Source of the DNA: an uncultured Roseburia sp.
Lineage (GTDB): Bacteria; Bacillota; Clostridia; Lachnospirales; Lachnospiraceae
Direction of reading: 5' to 3'
NCBI GenBank assembly: GCA_930989305.1
Contig: CAKNLF010000017.1
Span: 1 to 33,506 of the forward strand
Length of the DNA: 33,506 nt
Part shown: positions 15,176-23,637 of the stretch, piece by piece
Position numbering within the stretch: the stretch's first letter is position 1
Layout: the number at the start of each line of letters is the position of its first letter
Program-made: the position numbers and the translations under genes
Notes under the pieces: model-generated
What the model was told of the DNA's origin: nothing
Databases searched by the model: none
Seen by the model: only the letters and a program-made list of their open reading frames with translations

Positions 15176-16172
15176 AATTGATTTCTCTCTGATTTTTCCA
15201 GCATTTTACCTGGATTTCTCCTGAAGACAGCCGCTGCAACGTTCCGTCTTCATATTTAACGATCAGCCTGCAGTCTTTGTCTATATCCAGCGCCACTGCC
15301 TTTCTTTCGCTTTTCCCCTGAATAACCCGGATCTCTTTCCCCAGTACAAAACTCTTTGCTCTGTAACTTTCCACATAAGAAGCCGGGTCTTCACTTTGGT
15401 AATAAGTCATAAAGGCATTTAAAAACCCTGCTGCCAGCCTGTTTTTCCCGTTCTGAGCCGCTGTTTCAAAAACAAATCCCGCCGTATCTTTAAGCTCAGG
15501 AGGAAATCCTTTTGCAGGCGGATATACATTGATCCCGATTCCAAGGACCGCATAGTCCAGGCAGCCTTCCTCAAGCCCCAGAGAAGCTTCTGTAAGGATA
15601 CCGCTGACTTTCTTTCCTCTGACATAGATGTCGTTCACCCATTTGATCGCCGCATTCTCATCCGATACGTTTTCAATCGCCTCACAGCATGCTGCCGCGG
15701 CCATTGTGGTCAGGCCGGACGCCTGGGGAAGGGAATACCTTCCCGGTCTCAGCAGCAGACTCATATAGATCCCCGTTTCCGCCGGCGAAAAAAAAGTCCT
15801 GCCTACTCGCCCTTTACCATTCGTCTGGCATTCGGCTATGAGCACATATCCTTCCGGCTCTCCCTCTGAGGCCTTTATCCGCACTTCTTCATTGGTGGAC
15901 CCGGTCTTTCGGGTCATGTGGATCCTTAAATTCCCGCAAATGGGCTTTAGATATTTCCCAATACCAGCCAGGGACAGGATATCGGTATCTTCAGCCAGAC
16001 GATATCCCCGGTTCCGCACCCCGTCGATCTGATATCCTTCTGTCTGCAGGCTCTTTACCGCTTTCCATACTGCAGTTCGGGAAACGGAAAGCATTCCAGC
16101 AATTGTTTCTCCGGACAGATACTTTCCTTTGTTTTCCTCAAATAACCCCAGAAGCTTTTCTTTTGTGGTCAT
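15156..16172 (-). CDS. birA: Bifunctional biotin-acetyl-CoA-carboxylase ligase / biotin repressor
   Basis: The ATG at 16172 has GGAG eight bases upstream; the in-frame GTG at 16205 lies inside ptsI and is unlikely. The 338-residue protein has an N-terminal helix-turn-helix (LSGETIAGMLSVSRTAVWKAVKSLQTEGYQIDGVRNRGYRL), the catalytic domain with TGSTNEE, biotinyl-AMP loop KGRVGRTFFSP, KWVNDIYVRGKKVSGILTE and IGINV, and a small C-terminal SH3-like domain. It makes biotinyl-AMP, biotinylates carboxylases and can repress biotin genes. It lies 19 bp after ptsI and seems to be the last gene of the sucrose operon, an unusual partner for biotin control. Its stop overlaps lysR by 4 bp. Confidence 0.95.
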   Translation of the reverse strand: MTTKEKLLGLFEENKGKYLSGETIAGMLSVSRTAVWKAVKSLQTEGYQIDGVRNRGYRLAEDTDILSLAGIGKYLKPICGNLRIHMTRKTGSTNEEVRIKASEGEPEGYVLIAECQTNGKGRVGRTFFSPAETGIYMSLLLRPGRYSLPQASGLTTMAAAACCEAIENVSDENAAIKWVNDIYVRGKKVSGILTEASLGLEEGCLDYAVLGIGINVYPPAKGFPPELKDTAGFVFETAAQNGKNRLAAGFLNAFMTYYQSEDPASYVESYRAKSFVLGKEIRVIQGKSERKAVALDIDKDCRLIVKYEDGTLQRLSSGEIQVKCWKNQREINYSRSGS

Positions 16173-16191
16173 GGCCTTTTCTCCATTCCCC

Positions 16192-17802
16192 TTATTCAGT
16201 CTCACGGATTTCTTTTCTTACCCGCAGGACCAAAGGCGGAGAAACAGAAAGTTCATCCACTCCCATTTTCACAAACCGTTCTGTCAGGGTTGTGTCAGAC
16301 GCCAGTTCCCCGCAGATACCTGCCCAGATTCCTTCTTTGTGCGCATTGTCCACGGTCATCTGGATCAGACGCAGGACCGCTTCATGGTGCGAATCATAAA
16401 TAGGATCCAGTTTGGAATTCTGACGGTCAATGGCCAGCGTATACTGTGTCAGGTCGTTGGTGCCGATACTGAAGAAATCCACTTCTTTTGCCAGCATATC
16501 GCTGATCACGGCCGCAGCAGGTGTTTCAATCATGATCCCCTGCTCTACTTCCCCGTACTGGATACCTGCCTCTTTCAGTTCCTGCTTTACTTCTTCCGCC
16601 ACAGCTTTGGCCTGGCGTACTTCATTTACGGATATGATCATAGGATACATAATGGAAATATTCCCGTAGGCGCTGGCCCGGAAGATCGCTCTCAGCTGGG
16701 TTTTAAAAATATCTTTCCGGTCCAGGCAGATTCGGATCGCCCGATATCCCATTGCCGGATTTTCTTCCTTGTCCAGATGAAAATAATCCACCTGTTTGTC
16801 CGCTCCAATATCCAGGGTACGGATGATCACTTTCTTTCCGCCCATCATCTCTGCCACCTGTCTGTATGCGGCAAACTGTTCATCCTCAGTAGGATAGGTA
16901 TCAGAATCCAGATACAAAAATTCGCTTCTGAACAGACCGATGCCTCCTGCGTCATTGCCCAAAACGGAAGCTACATCGGAAGCTTTTCCGATATTGGCGT
17001 ACAGTTTTATTTTCTTTCCGCTTTTTGTAACGGTTTCTTTTCCTTTCAGTTCCTGGAGAAGTTTCTGCTTTTCTTCTTCTTCCTGAAGTTTTCTTTTATA
17101 AAGAGCCAGCGTTTCTTCGTCCGGATCCACGATCAGGCAGCTTTCCATGCCGTCTACAATAGCCATCTTTCCATTCCAGCTCTCCTGGATGTCTATATTG
17201 ATCAGCGCGGGAATATTCATATTTCTCGCAAGGATCGCTGTATGGGAATTGGAAGATCCCAGCTTTGTGACAAACGCCAGTAATTTATCTTTGTCCATCT
17301 GTACCGTCTCACTGGGCGCCAGGTCCTCCGCCACAATGATCGCCGGTTCTGTCAGCTGACGGGGGGCTTTTCCTCCATTCAGGATATGGATCACTCTCTC
17401 AGAAATATCTTTTACGTCCACAGACCTTGCCCGGAAATATTCATCGTCCATATTCGCGAAGATTTCCGCAAAATTATCTCCTGTTGTAGCGGTGGCATAG
17501 GCGGCGTTCAGTTTTTGATTTTCAATGATATTGCGCACAGAATCGTTGTAATCGTCATCCTCCAGCATCATGGCATGGACTTCAAAAATCTGAGCGTTTA
17601 CTTCCCCTACTTCTTTTACTGCTTTTTCATACAGTTCATGAAGTTCTTCAATCGCCTGATCCCTTGCCTTTTCATAACGCTCCCACTCCGCCTTTGTGTC
17701 CTCAACACCGGAACGTTTCACAGGCTGAGCTGCTTTTTCATGAAACAAGATTTTTCCGATCGCAATCCCTCGAAAGATTGCTTTGCCCTGAAATTTTTCC
17801 AT
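16192..17802 (-). CDS. ptsI: Phosphoenolpyruvate-protein phosphotransferase (PTS enzyme I)
   Basis: Enzyme I takes phosphate from phosphoenolpyruvate and passes it to HPr. I prefer the ATG at 17802 (GGAG six bases upstream; 536 residues) over the ATG at 17814 directly after the sacA stop. The phosphorylated His is H187 in KLGSSNSHTAILARNMNIPA, where most enzymes I read GGRTSH. The PEP-binding barrel has GIGLFRSEFLYL, the signature VDFFSIGTNDLTQYTLAIDRQN and the Cys in GICGELASD. The end DELSVSPPLVLRVRKEIRE also differs from the common SVSPxxIxxxR. It lies in the sucrose operon without an HPr gene, so HPr must come from elsewhere. Confidence 0.93.
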   Translation of the reverse strand: MEKFQGKAIFRGIAIGKILFHEKAAQPVKRSGVEDTKAEWERYEKARDQAIEELHELYEKAVKEVGEVNAQIFEVHAMMLEDDDYNDSVRNIIENQKLNAAYATATTGDNFAEIFANMDDEYFRARSVDVKDISERVIHILNGGKAPRQLTEPAIIVAEDLAPSETVQMDKDKLLAFVTKLGSSNSHTAILARNMNIPALINIDIQESWNGKMAIVDGMESCLIVDPDEETLALYKRKLQEEEEKQKLLQELKGKETVTKSGKKIKLYANIGKASDVASVLGNDAGGIGLFRSEFLYLDSDTYPTEDEQFAAYRQVAEMMGGKKVIIRTLDIGADKQVDYFHLDKEENPAMGYRAIRICLDRKDIFKTQLRAIFRASAYGNISIMYPMIISVNEVRQAKAVAEEVKQELKEAGIQYGEVEQGIMIETPAAAVISDMLAKEVDFFSIGTNDLTQYTLAIDRQNSKLDPIYDSHHEAVLRLIQMTVDNAHKEGIWAGICGELASDTTLTERFVKMGVDELSVSPPLVLRVRKEIRETE

Positions 17803-17817
17803 CGACTTCTCCATCCT

Positions 17818-19260
17818 TTAACAGTTTTTCAGATCCAGTTCGTACATTTCCATGTCGAACTCACCGTTGAACCGGAGCATTCTTTCGGCGTTTCTGTAAT
17901 ATCTGGAGCTCATGACCGCTTCGCCATCGTTGACAAAAATCTCCACGCTGGTGGCATCCAGTATGATCCTCAGATTTCTGAGCAGAGACACCTTCTGTTT
18001 TCTCCGTCCCCGCCCGTAATTTTCCGGAAAATACTCCAGGGTCAGACACCCTTCCCGCTCATTCCATTCCAGCGCGAAAGTCCGGTCATATTCCAGATAA
18101 AACCTCTGGGACCGGTTTTCGATAAGCAGTTCTTCCCCCGTCCGGCAGACTGCCGTCCCTGCGCCGGATACAGAAATATGCCTTTTCTGTCCCCGCATCT
18201 GTTCCAGTTCTTTTACAGGCTCCATCCTAAGATGATTATTTATATATTTTAACATTCTCGGGATCGTCAGGCAATGCTGCCAGCCATTATTTATTGTTGG
18301 ATTTTCATATTCCGCATCCGGCATTCCAAGCCAGCCTGTCAGGATCCTCCTTCCCTCCGCCAGAAAGGTCTGGGGCGCGTAAAAATCAAATCCCTGATCC
18401 AGCTCTCTGTAATCCCCCAGCCTGGCGTCTTTCCGGAAATCTCCATATACAGGGAAATATCCGCTGGAGTAAACATTCTGGCACCTGTATTCCTCTCTGG
18501 GAAGCCCCTGGGGCGAAACCATCAGGATCCACTGACCGTCCACTTCAAACAGATCCGGACATTCCCACATATAACCGAAAGGCTCCTTTGTCTTCAGCGA
18601 ATTAATATATTTCCATGTGTATTTGTCCCGCGATTCCAATACCAGCACTTCTCCTGTGTCTTCCAGTGTCCTGGCTCCCAGCACCATATAATATCTGCCT
18701 TCATAAGCAAACACTTTCGGATCTCTCACATGACAGGTAAGGCCGGAGGGATAGTCTTCATTTTTCAAAAGCAGCATTTCATGGTCTACAGTCATTCCGT
18801 CTGCGCTTACCGCTACCGCGGTATTATGTTCCCTTCCCCTGAGGATATAATCATAATCTCCTTCCAGTTTTACGTTTCCCGTATAATACAGATACATTTT
18901 TCCGTCATCAACAAGGGCGGAACCGGAATATACGCCTCCCCTGTCCCAATCATGTTCCGGGAAAAGCATTACCGGACAGCGCTGAAAGTGCAGCAGATCC
19001 CTGCTTTTATAATGTCCCCAGTACTTTCCCCCGCCTGCAGCGCTGAAGGGAGAATACTGGTAGAAAAAATGATATTCTCCTTTGAAAAAACAAAGACCGT
19101 TGGGATCGTTCAGCCATCCTGCGGGGGGCATCAAATGAAACTTCTGACGCCAGGGATCTTCCGCAGCGTTTTTTAAAGCTCTGTTTTCTTCTTCTTCAAT
19201 GGCGAGGATCCACTCCTCTTTATTTTTATAATTTTCCAGTTTATCTTCTTCTAAAAGCAT
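17818..19260 (-). CDS. sacA: Sucrose-6-phosphate hydrolase (GH32)
   Basis: This 480-residue GH32 enzyme splits sucrose 6-phosphate into glucose 6-phosphate and fructose in the cytoplasm. The three catalytic motifs are present: WLNDPNG with nucleophile Asp52, RDP (179-181) with the transition-state Asp180, and ECP (233-235) with acid/base Glu233. The N-terminal five-bladed propeller is followed by the beta-sandwich domain (from about 350). No signal peptide is seen, as expected for a phosphosugar substrate. AAGGAAGG precedes the start. It begins 1 bp after the scrA stop and ends just before ptsI, within the scrA-sacA-ptsI-birA unit. Confidence 0.95.
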   Translation of the reverse strand: MLLEEDKLENYKNKEEWILAIEEEENRALKNAAEDPWRQKFHLMPPAGWLNDPNGLCFFKGEYHFFYQYSPFSAAGGGKYWGHYKSRDLLHFQRCPVMLFPEHDWDRGGVYSGSALVDDGKMYLYYTGNVKLEGDYDYILRGREHNTAVAVSADGMTVDHEMLLLKNEDYPSGLTCHVRDPKVFAYEGRYYMVLGARTLEDTGEVLVLESRDKYTWKYINSLKTKEPFGYMWECPDLFEVDGQWILMVSPQGLPREEYRCQNVYSSGYFPVYGDFRKDARLGDYRELDQGFDFYAPQTFLAEGRRILTGWLGMPDAEYENPTINNGWQHCLTIPRMLKYINNHLRMEPVKELEQMRGQKRHISVSGAGTAVCRTGEELLIENRSQRFYLEYDRTFALEWNEREGCLTLEYFPENYGRGRRKQKVSLLRNLRIILDATSVEIFVNDGEAVMSSRYYRNAERMLRFNGEFDMEMYELDLKNC

Positions 19261-19261
19261 A

Positions 19262-21166
19262 TTATCCTTCCTTTTTATTTTTTATCCGGATCAGAGGATC
19301 TCCCGCTTTTACTGTTCCTTTTTTCTCAAACAGGATCCCGTTGTACTCATCGCTGTTTGTCACCAGCACCGGAGTGATCACCTGATACCCTTCTGATGCA
19401 ATTCCCTGTATATCAAAGGTCATCAGGAGCTGTCCCTGTTCCACACGTTCTCCTTCCTCAACCTTTGTGTCAAAATATTTTCCGTTAAGCTCTACGGTAT
19501 CTATTCCCACATGGATCAGCAGCTCTGCTCCGTTATCCGCAAAAATGCCTATGGCATGTCCCATGACTACAGATATGGTGCCCCTGCACGGCGCCACAAC
19601 CTCTCCTTTTCCAGGGCGTATGGCAATGCCTTCTCCAAGAGCTCCCGACGCAAAAGTTTCATCCCCGGTCTCAGACAACTCCGCGGTTTCTCCCTGCAGC
19701 GGCGATAATATCCTTATTTCTTCCTCATCAGTCTGTTCTGCTACTTCCGTTTCTTCTGATTCTTTCACAGATTCTTCCCCGTCGATCAGTTTTCTCGGCG
19801 TAATGATCCAGGATACGCCAAAAGCGACTCCTGCTGATATCACAAACATGATGATATAGGATACCGGCATATTCAGACACAGCAGTATACCGAAAATACC
19901 GGTTACCCCTGTGCCGGATGCTCCCAGATGGGCAATGGACGCGTACATGGCGCCGCAGGCACCGCCGATGCAGCCTGCCAGAAATGGCCGGAAAAACCGG
20001 ATATTCACACCGAAAATGGCCGGTTCTGTAATTCCCATAAAAGCGGACAGCGCAGATGGCAGACATAAACTTTTGTTTTTTGCCTTTTTGGATTTGATAC
20101 CTATGGACAGGCAGGCAGCGCCCTGGGCAATATTGGCCGCGGACGCCAAAGGCAGCCAGAAAGTCATGCCATACATGGACAGCTGTCCCAGATCAATGAT
20201 CGTATACATGTGATGGATTCCCATAACTACCGTAGGAGCATAAAGGGCTCCCATAATGAAAGAGCCGATGCCGAAAGGCACGGATATAAGCCACTGGACA
20301 CCGCCCAGCACGCCGTTTTCCACAGTTACAAATACCGGTCCTATCACCGCCAGCGTCAGATATCCGGTTACAAATACAGACACCAGAGGCGTTACAAACA
20401 GATCCAGCATGGCGGGGACAATCTTATGAAGCCATTTTTCCAGCATACACATTACCCATACCGCTATGATTACCGGGATCACATGTCCCTGGTATCCTAC
20501 CATATCAATGCTGTAGAGTCCCCCGAATACTTCCTGAGTATGCTGCACTCCTTCTGTTGCCACAGTCCAGGCGTTCTGCAGATCCGGATGGATCATGATC
20601 ATGCCGATGACCGCCCCCAAAAAAGGATTGCCGCCAAATACCTTGGCCGCGGACACCGCAATAAGGATAGGCAGAAAGGTATAGGCTGTATTGGCAAACA
20701 ACGTTGCGAATACATACAGAGAACCGCTTGTATCAATGGCAATAACCCCGTTGCTGTTCATAAAGTCCAGGGTGTTCATAATTCCCATTAGAAAACCGCT
20801 GGCTACAATGGCCGGAATGATCGGCACGAAAATATCTCCCAGCATTTTTATAAAACGCTGAAATACATTAGCTTTGGAAGCAGCAGCTTTTTTTGCTTCC
20901 TCCTTGGTGGCAGCCTGTATATGGGCCAGCTGTATAAACTCATCATAGACTTTATTGACAGTTCCTGTTCCAAATATGATCTGGAGCTGTCCGGACGCCT
21001 CAAAGACCCCCTTGACTCCCGCCACATTCTCCAGCTTTTCTTTGCTGCATTTTTTGTTGTCCGCAATAACCAGACGCAGTCTTGTAGCGCAGTGGGCTGC
21101 TGAGATCAGATTTTCTTTTCCGCCCACCAGCTCCAGCACATTTGCTGCTGTTTTCCCGTAATCCAT
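19262..21166 (-). CDS. scrA: PTS sucrose transporter, EIIBCA
   Basis: This 634-residue membrane transporter takes up a disaccharide and phosphorylates it. The EIIB domain (1-85) has the phosphocysteine C26 in AAHCATRLRLV. The EIIC domain (about 105-455) has some ten hydrophobic helices and the conserved GITEPAIFGVN. The linker is acidic, and the C-terminal EIIA domain (about 485-630) has the phosphohistidine about H552 in LLIHVGIDTVELNG. A fused glucose-type EIIA means only enzyme I and HPr are needed besides. The adjoining GH32 gene makes sucrose the likely substrate; trehalose or a beta-glucoside is less likely. AGGGAGG lies before the ATG. Operators at 21204-21217 and 21271-21284 imply ScrR or CcpA control. 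Confidence 0.93.
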   Translation of the reverse strand: MDYGKTAANVLELVGGKENLISAAHCATRLRLVIADNKKCSKEKLENVAGVKGVFEASGQLQIIFGTGTVNKVYDEFIQLAHIQAATKEEAKKAAASKANVFQRFIKMLGDIFVPIIPAIVASGFLMGIMNTLDFMNSNGVIAIDTSGSLYVFATLFANTAYTFLPILIAVSAAKVFGGNPFLGAVIGMIMIHPDLQNAWTVATEGVQHTQEVFGGLYSIDMVGYQGHVIPVIIAVWVMCMLEKWLHKIVPAMLDLFVTPLVSVFVTGYLTLAVIGPVFVTVENGVLGGVQWLISVPFGIGSFIMGALYAPTVVMGIHHMYTIIDLGQLSMYGMTFWLPLASAANIAQGAACLSIGIKSKKAKNKSLCLPSALSAFMGITEPAIFGVNIRFFRPFLAGCIGGACGAMYASIAHLGASGTGVTGIFGILLCLNMPVSYIIMFVISAGVAFGVSWIITPRKLIDGEESVKESEETEVAEQTDEEEIRILSPLQGETAELSETGDETFASGALGEGIAIRPGKGEVVAPCRGTISVVMGHAIGIFADNGAELLIHVGIDTVELNGKYFDTKVEEGERVEQGQLLMTFDIQGIASEGYQVITPVLVTNSDEYNGILFEKKGTVKAGDPLIRIKNKKEG

Positions 21167-21203
21167 TTTTCATCCTCCCTGATACTTGATTCGCAAGAAT
21201 ATA

Positions 21204-21217
21204 TGATATCGTTTTCA
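21204..21217 (-). promoter_or_regulatory. cre/LacI-type operator upstream of scrA
   Basis: Minus-strand TGAAAACGATATCA matches the CcpA cre pattern and LacI-family sucrose operators, centred on CG. It lies about 40 bp before the scrA start, in or just after the promoter. It may be bound by ScrR, CcpA or both. Confidence 0.75.
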
Positions 21218-21270
21218 TCATAATACCCGTATTAATATTAAATATCTTTTCTATAATAAGGATTATGATG

Positions 21271-21284
21271 TGGTATCGTTCTCT
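21271..21284 (-). promoter_or_regulatory. Second, weaker LacI-type operator upstream of scrA
   Basis: Minus-strand AGAGAACGATACCA shares the AACGATA core with the operator 67 bp away. Two sites would allow looping by a tetrameric or cooperating repressor. The rest of the 318-bp gap holds the scrR terminator and a small hairpin at 21322-21340. Confidence 0.45.
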
Positions 21285-21415
21285 CGTTTTTTAATTATAT
21301 GCATCAGGACAGCCTTTGTAAATTTGTATTTTTTACAAATACTCTGTCCATTCCTTATGCAAACTATCCAAATTTTTCGTATTTCCCCTGTTTTCCCCTC
21401 GCTGATCCGAAAGCC

Positions 21416-21456
21416 AAAAAAAACGTATCGGGCAATTTTCTGCCGATACGTTTTTT
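21416..21456 (-). terminator. Terminator of scrR
   Basis: On the minus strand AAAACGTATCGG and CCGATACGTTTT form a long stem followed by a run of eight T. It lies about 30 bp after the scrR stop and separates scrR from the scrA operon. Confidence 0.9.
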
Positions 21457-21484
21457 ACATCTCTTATAATCTTTTTTCAGGCTA

Positions 21485-22468
21485 TTACTTTTTTACCGAA
21501 TCTCTTTTTTCCAGACGGTATCCCATCTTGATCTCTTTTATGGCTTCCGCTTTTTCTTCTACCATTCCAATCAGCATATTGGCCGCTTCTATACCACTGG
21601 TTTTATAAAAGTAATGAACAGTTGTCAAAGGGGGCTCCATCATCCTTCCGATCACCGAGTCGCCGATTCCTACAATCTGCACATCTTCCGGTATTCCCTT
21701 TCCGATCTTTTTCAGATACAGAGCCGCTCCATAAGCGATCTGATCTGTGGCGCAGAACAAAGCGTCGATCTCCGGCGACTTTTCAAACAGCTTCTTGGCG
21801 CTCTTGTAACCGGATTCAGCAGTAAAGTCTGCTACTGTCATATGTTCTTCCGGACATTCCACATGATTTCTGCGGCATGCTTCCTGAAATCCTTTCCGCC
21901 GCTGCGCTCCAGCAGCCTGATCTTTCATAAACACGCCGATATATCCCGGATGCCGCCCTTTTTTCAGCATACATTCAGTTACTTCCAAAGCGGAATGGTA
22001 ATCATCATAATAGACGCAGGCGCAGCCCTGCCACTTCTGAGCAAGCACCACAAGAGGTATCTCCAGATTTTTCAGCAGCGCTTTGTGTTCCCTGGTCATT
22101 ACAGTGCCGATAAGAATAATACCGTCCACATGATAATTTTTCAATGTATTCAGATAATTCAGTTCTTCCTTTTCGTCGTTTTGGGTATTTGCCATAAGGA
22201 GCTGATACCCGGCTTTTTTCAGTACAACGCTGATCCCTTCCACCATTCTGCTGATGGCGTCTGAATTGATCTTAGGCAATATGACACCAATGATACCCGT
22301 TTTTTTCGTACGCAGCATCTGTGCCTGATAAGAAGGCTTATATCCGGTTTCTTTGATCACTCCGCCGATCTTTTCCTTTTTCTCCGCGCTGACGTACCCG
22401 CCGTTCAGATATCTGGAAACTGTTGCCCTGGATACGCCGGCCAGCTTCGCGATGTCATTGATGTTCAT
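21485..22468 (-). CDS. scrR: LacI family sucrose repressor
   Basis: I chose the ATG at 22468; the in-frame GTG at 22480 overlaps the AGGAGG ribosome site. The 327-residue protein begins with the LacI helix-turn-helix (MNINDIAKLAGVSRATVSRYLNGGYVSAEKKEKI), then has a periplasmic-binding-protein-like effector domain with IIGVILPKINS, DGIILIGTVM, DALFCATDQIAYGAALYLK and VQIVGIGDSVIGRMMEPPLTTVHY. It should repress scrA-sacA in the absence of sugar through the CG-centred operators downstream. It is only 29 bp after the DHHW gene with no terminator between, so it may be partly cotranscribed with the acyltransferase genes. The scrR name rests on the neighbouring sucrose genes. Confidence 0.9.
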   Translation of the reverse strand: MNINDIAKLAGVSRATVSRYLNGGYVSAEKKEKIGGVIKETGYKPSYQAQMLRTKKTGIIGVILPKINSDAISRMVEGISVVLKKAGYQLLMANTQNDEKEELNYLNTLKNYHVDGIILIGTVMTREHKALLKNLEIPLVVLAQKWQGCACVYYDDYHSALEVTECMLKKGRHPGYIGVFMKDQAAGAQRRKGFQEACRRNHVECPEEHMTVADFTAESGYKSAKKLFEKSPEIDALFCATDQIAYGAALYLKKIGKGIPEDVQIVGIGDSVIGRMMEPPLTTVHYFYKTSGIEAANMLIGMVEEKAEAIKEIKMGYRLEKRDSVKK

Positions 22469-22497
22469 TTCCCTTGTCACCTCCTGGCTGCTGTCTG

Positions 22498-23625
22498 TTA
22501 ACTTCCGAAAATATTCAGCTTATACAAATTGTTGTCCTGAGCGAAATTGCTCATTTCGTACAGGAACAAAAGGTCTGTCACTGAATTATCTTCCACTTCC
22601 TGCTGGAGATCGCCTCTGTAATACCGCAGATCTATCATGATGATCTTGCTGTAGTCATCCAGCAGATAGGGGATCATACTGTTCGCGAAGGAATCCTTGA
22701 CCACAAGGAGCGTCTTATTGCTGTCTGAATCCGTATTGATCACAACTTCTCCGTAATTGCCGCCGAAAAATACCGTATATTTATCCTTTGTTTGCAGCTT
22801 GCTCTCATCATAAATGCTGTCGTGTTTTGTCCCGTCATATTCCACAGTCACTTTCGGGAGACTTTCCGGAATATTTACTTCATCCGGCACTGCCGCAGGG
22901 TCTAAAGCCTTGGAATACAGTGTTCCGTAAAAATCTTTGGAAGCGCACACAACGCCGAATTCGTCGTATGACTTTGGCGTGATCCCTTTTGCCTGACAGT
23001 ACTGCCGATAGCCGATATACGCTCCCCGGGCTGTCCAGTGATGATCTGTCCGATAATAAATGTAATCTCCTGCAGCCTCCTGCAACTGGGGCCGCAGATC
23101 AATAAAGGATGTCCCTTTCAGCATACTTTCCGCCTGGGCGTACATTCCAGTGGAATTGTACAGTTCTGCCCCCTTGGGCAGTTTGTCCGAAAGGATCGTT
23201 CCCGGCGAAGGCACCAGCATCACCGCGCTGTCCAGGTCTTTATTATCCTGAATGAATTTATTTACAAAGGAAAGATTCTGACTGAACCGGGAGGGCGAAA
23301 TATCCTTATCCTCTACTTTTTCAAAATAGTAATGATCTTTTCCAAGAAAGACCCCGCCGATATCATCATAACCTGCGCCTTTTTTTATGATCGTAGCCGT
23401 TTCTGTCCAGAAATCTCTTTCAAAAAACTGATCGCTGGCGAAATCGGTAAGTTCGTTCTGCAGATCCCCTGAAAAAACCTTTTCCCATGAAAAGGACGGT
23501 CTTGTCTGCAGATAACGGTTTTCATTGGCTGAATAGGTTTTATCCGGCGAAAGCCAGATTACCAGTCCCGGTACCGCAAGGGCCGCAAATACGATAATTA
23601 TAAAAATGCTTTTTATTTTCTTCAT
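22498..23625 (-). CDS. DHHW (AlgX/AlgJ-like) protein
   Basis: The ATG at 23625 follows AGAGG by eight bases; an in-frame GTG at 23634 is weaker. The 375-residue protein has an N-terminal membrane anchor (about 3-26) and an extracytoplasmic SGNH-like domain. It carries NRYLQTRPSF, the DHHW motif (194-197, in YRTDHHWTARGAY) and a late Ser motif VVKDSFANSMIPYL. This pattern matches AlgX/AlgJ-type proteins, which work with MBOAT proteins to acetylate surface polysaccharides. It starts 12 bp after the MBOAT gene stop. Asp, His and Ser of a catalytic triad are plausible but unproven. The glycan acceptor is unknown. Confidence 0.88.
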   Translation of the reverse strand: MKKIKSIFIIIVFAALAVPGLVIWLSPDKTYSANENRYLQTRPSFSWEKVFSGDLQNELTDFASDQFFERDFWTETATIIKKGAGYDDIGGVFLGKDHYYFEKVEDKDISPSRFSQNLSFVNKFIQDNKDLDSAVMLVPSPGTILSDKLPKGAELYNSTGMYAQAESMLKGTSFIDLRPQLQEAAGDYIYYRTDHHWTARGAYIGYRQYCQAKGITPKSYDEFGVVCASKDFYGTLYSKALDPAAVPDEVNIPESLPKVTVEYDGTKHDSIYDESKLQTKDKYTVFFGGNYGEVVINTDSDSNKTLLVVKDSFANSMIPYLLDDYSKIIMIDLRYYRGDLQQEVEDNSVTDLLFLYEMSNFAQDNNLYKLNIFGS

Positions 23626-23637
23626 CTGCCGCACCTC

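Noticed and set aside
16129..17283. Long plus-strand open frame (384 codons) opposite ptsI
   Set aside because: The composition (Phe, His and Arg rich) is typical of antisense shadow, and the minus strand encodes an unmistakable enzyme I.
21322..21340. Hairpin ATTTGTA-TTTTT-TACAAAT as an antiterminator (RAT) site for the sucrose operon
   Set aside because: It lacks the conserved RAT features and no BglG/SacT-type gene is present; the locus has a LacI-type repressor.
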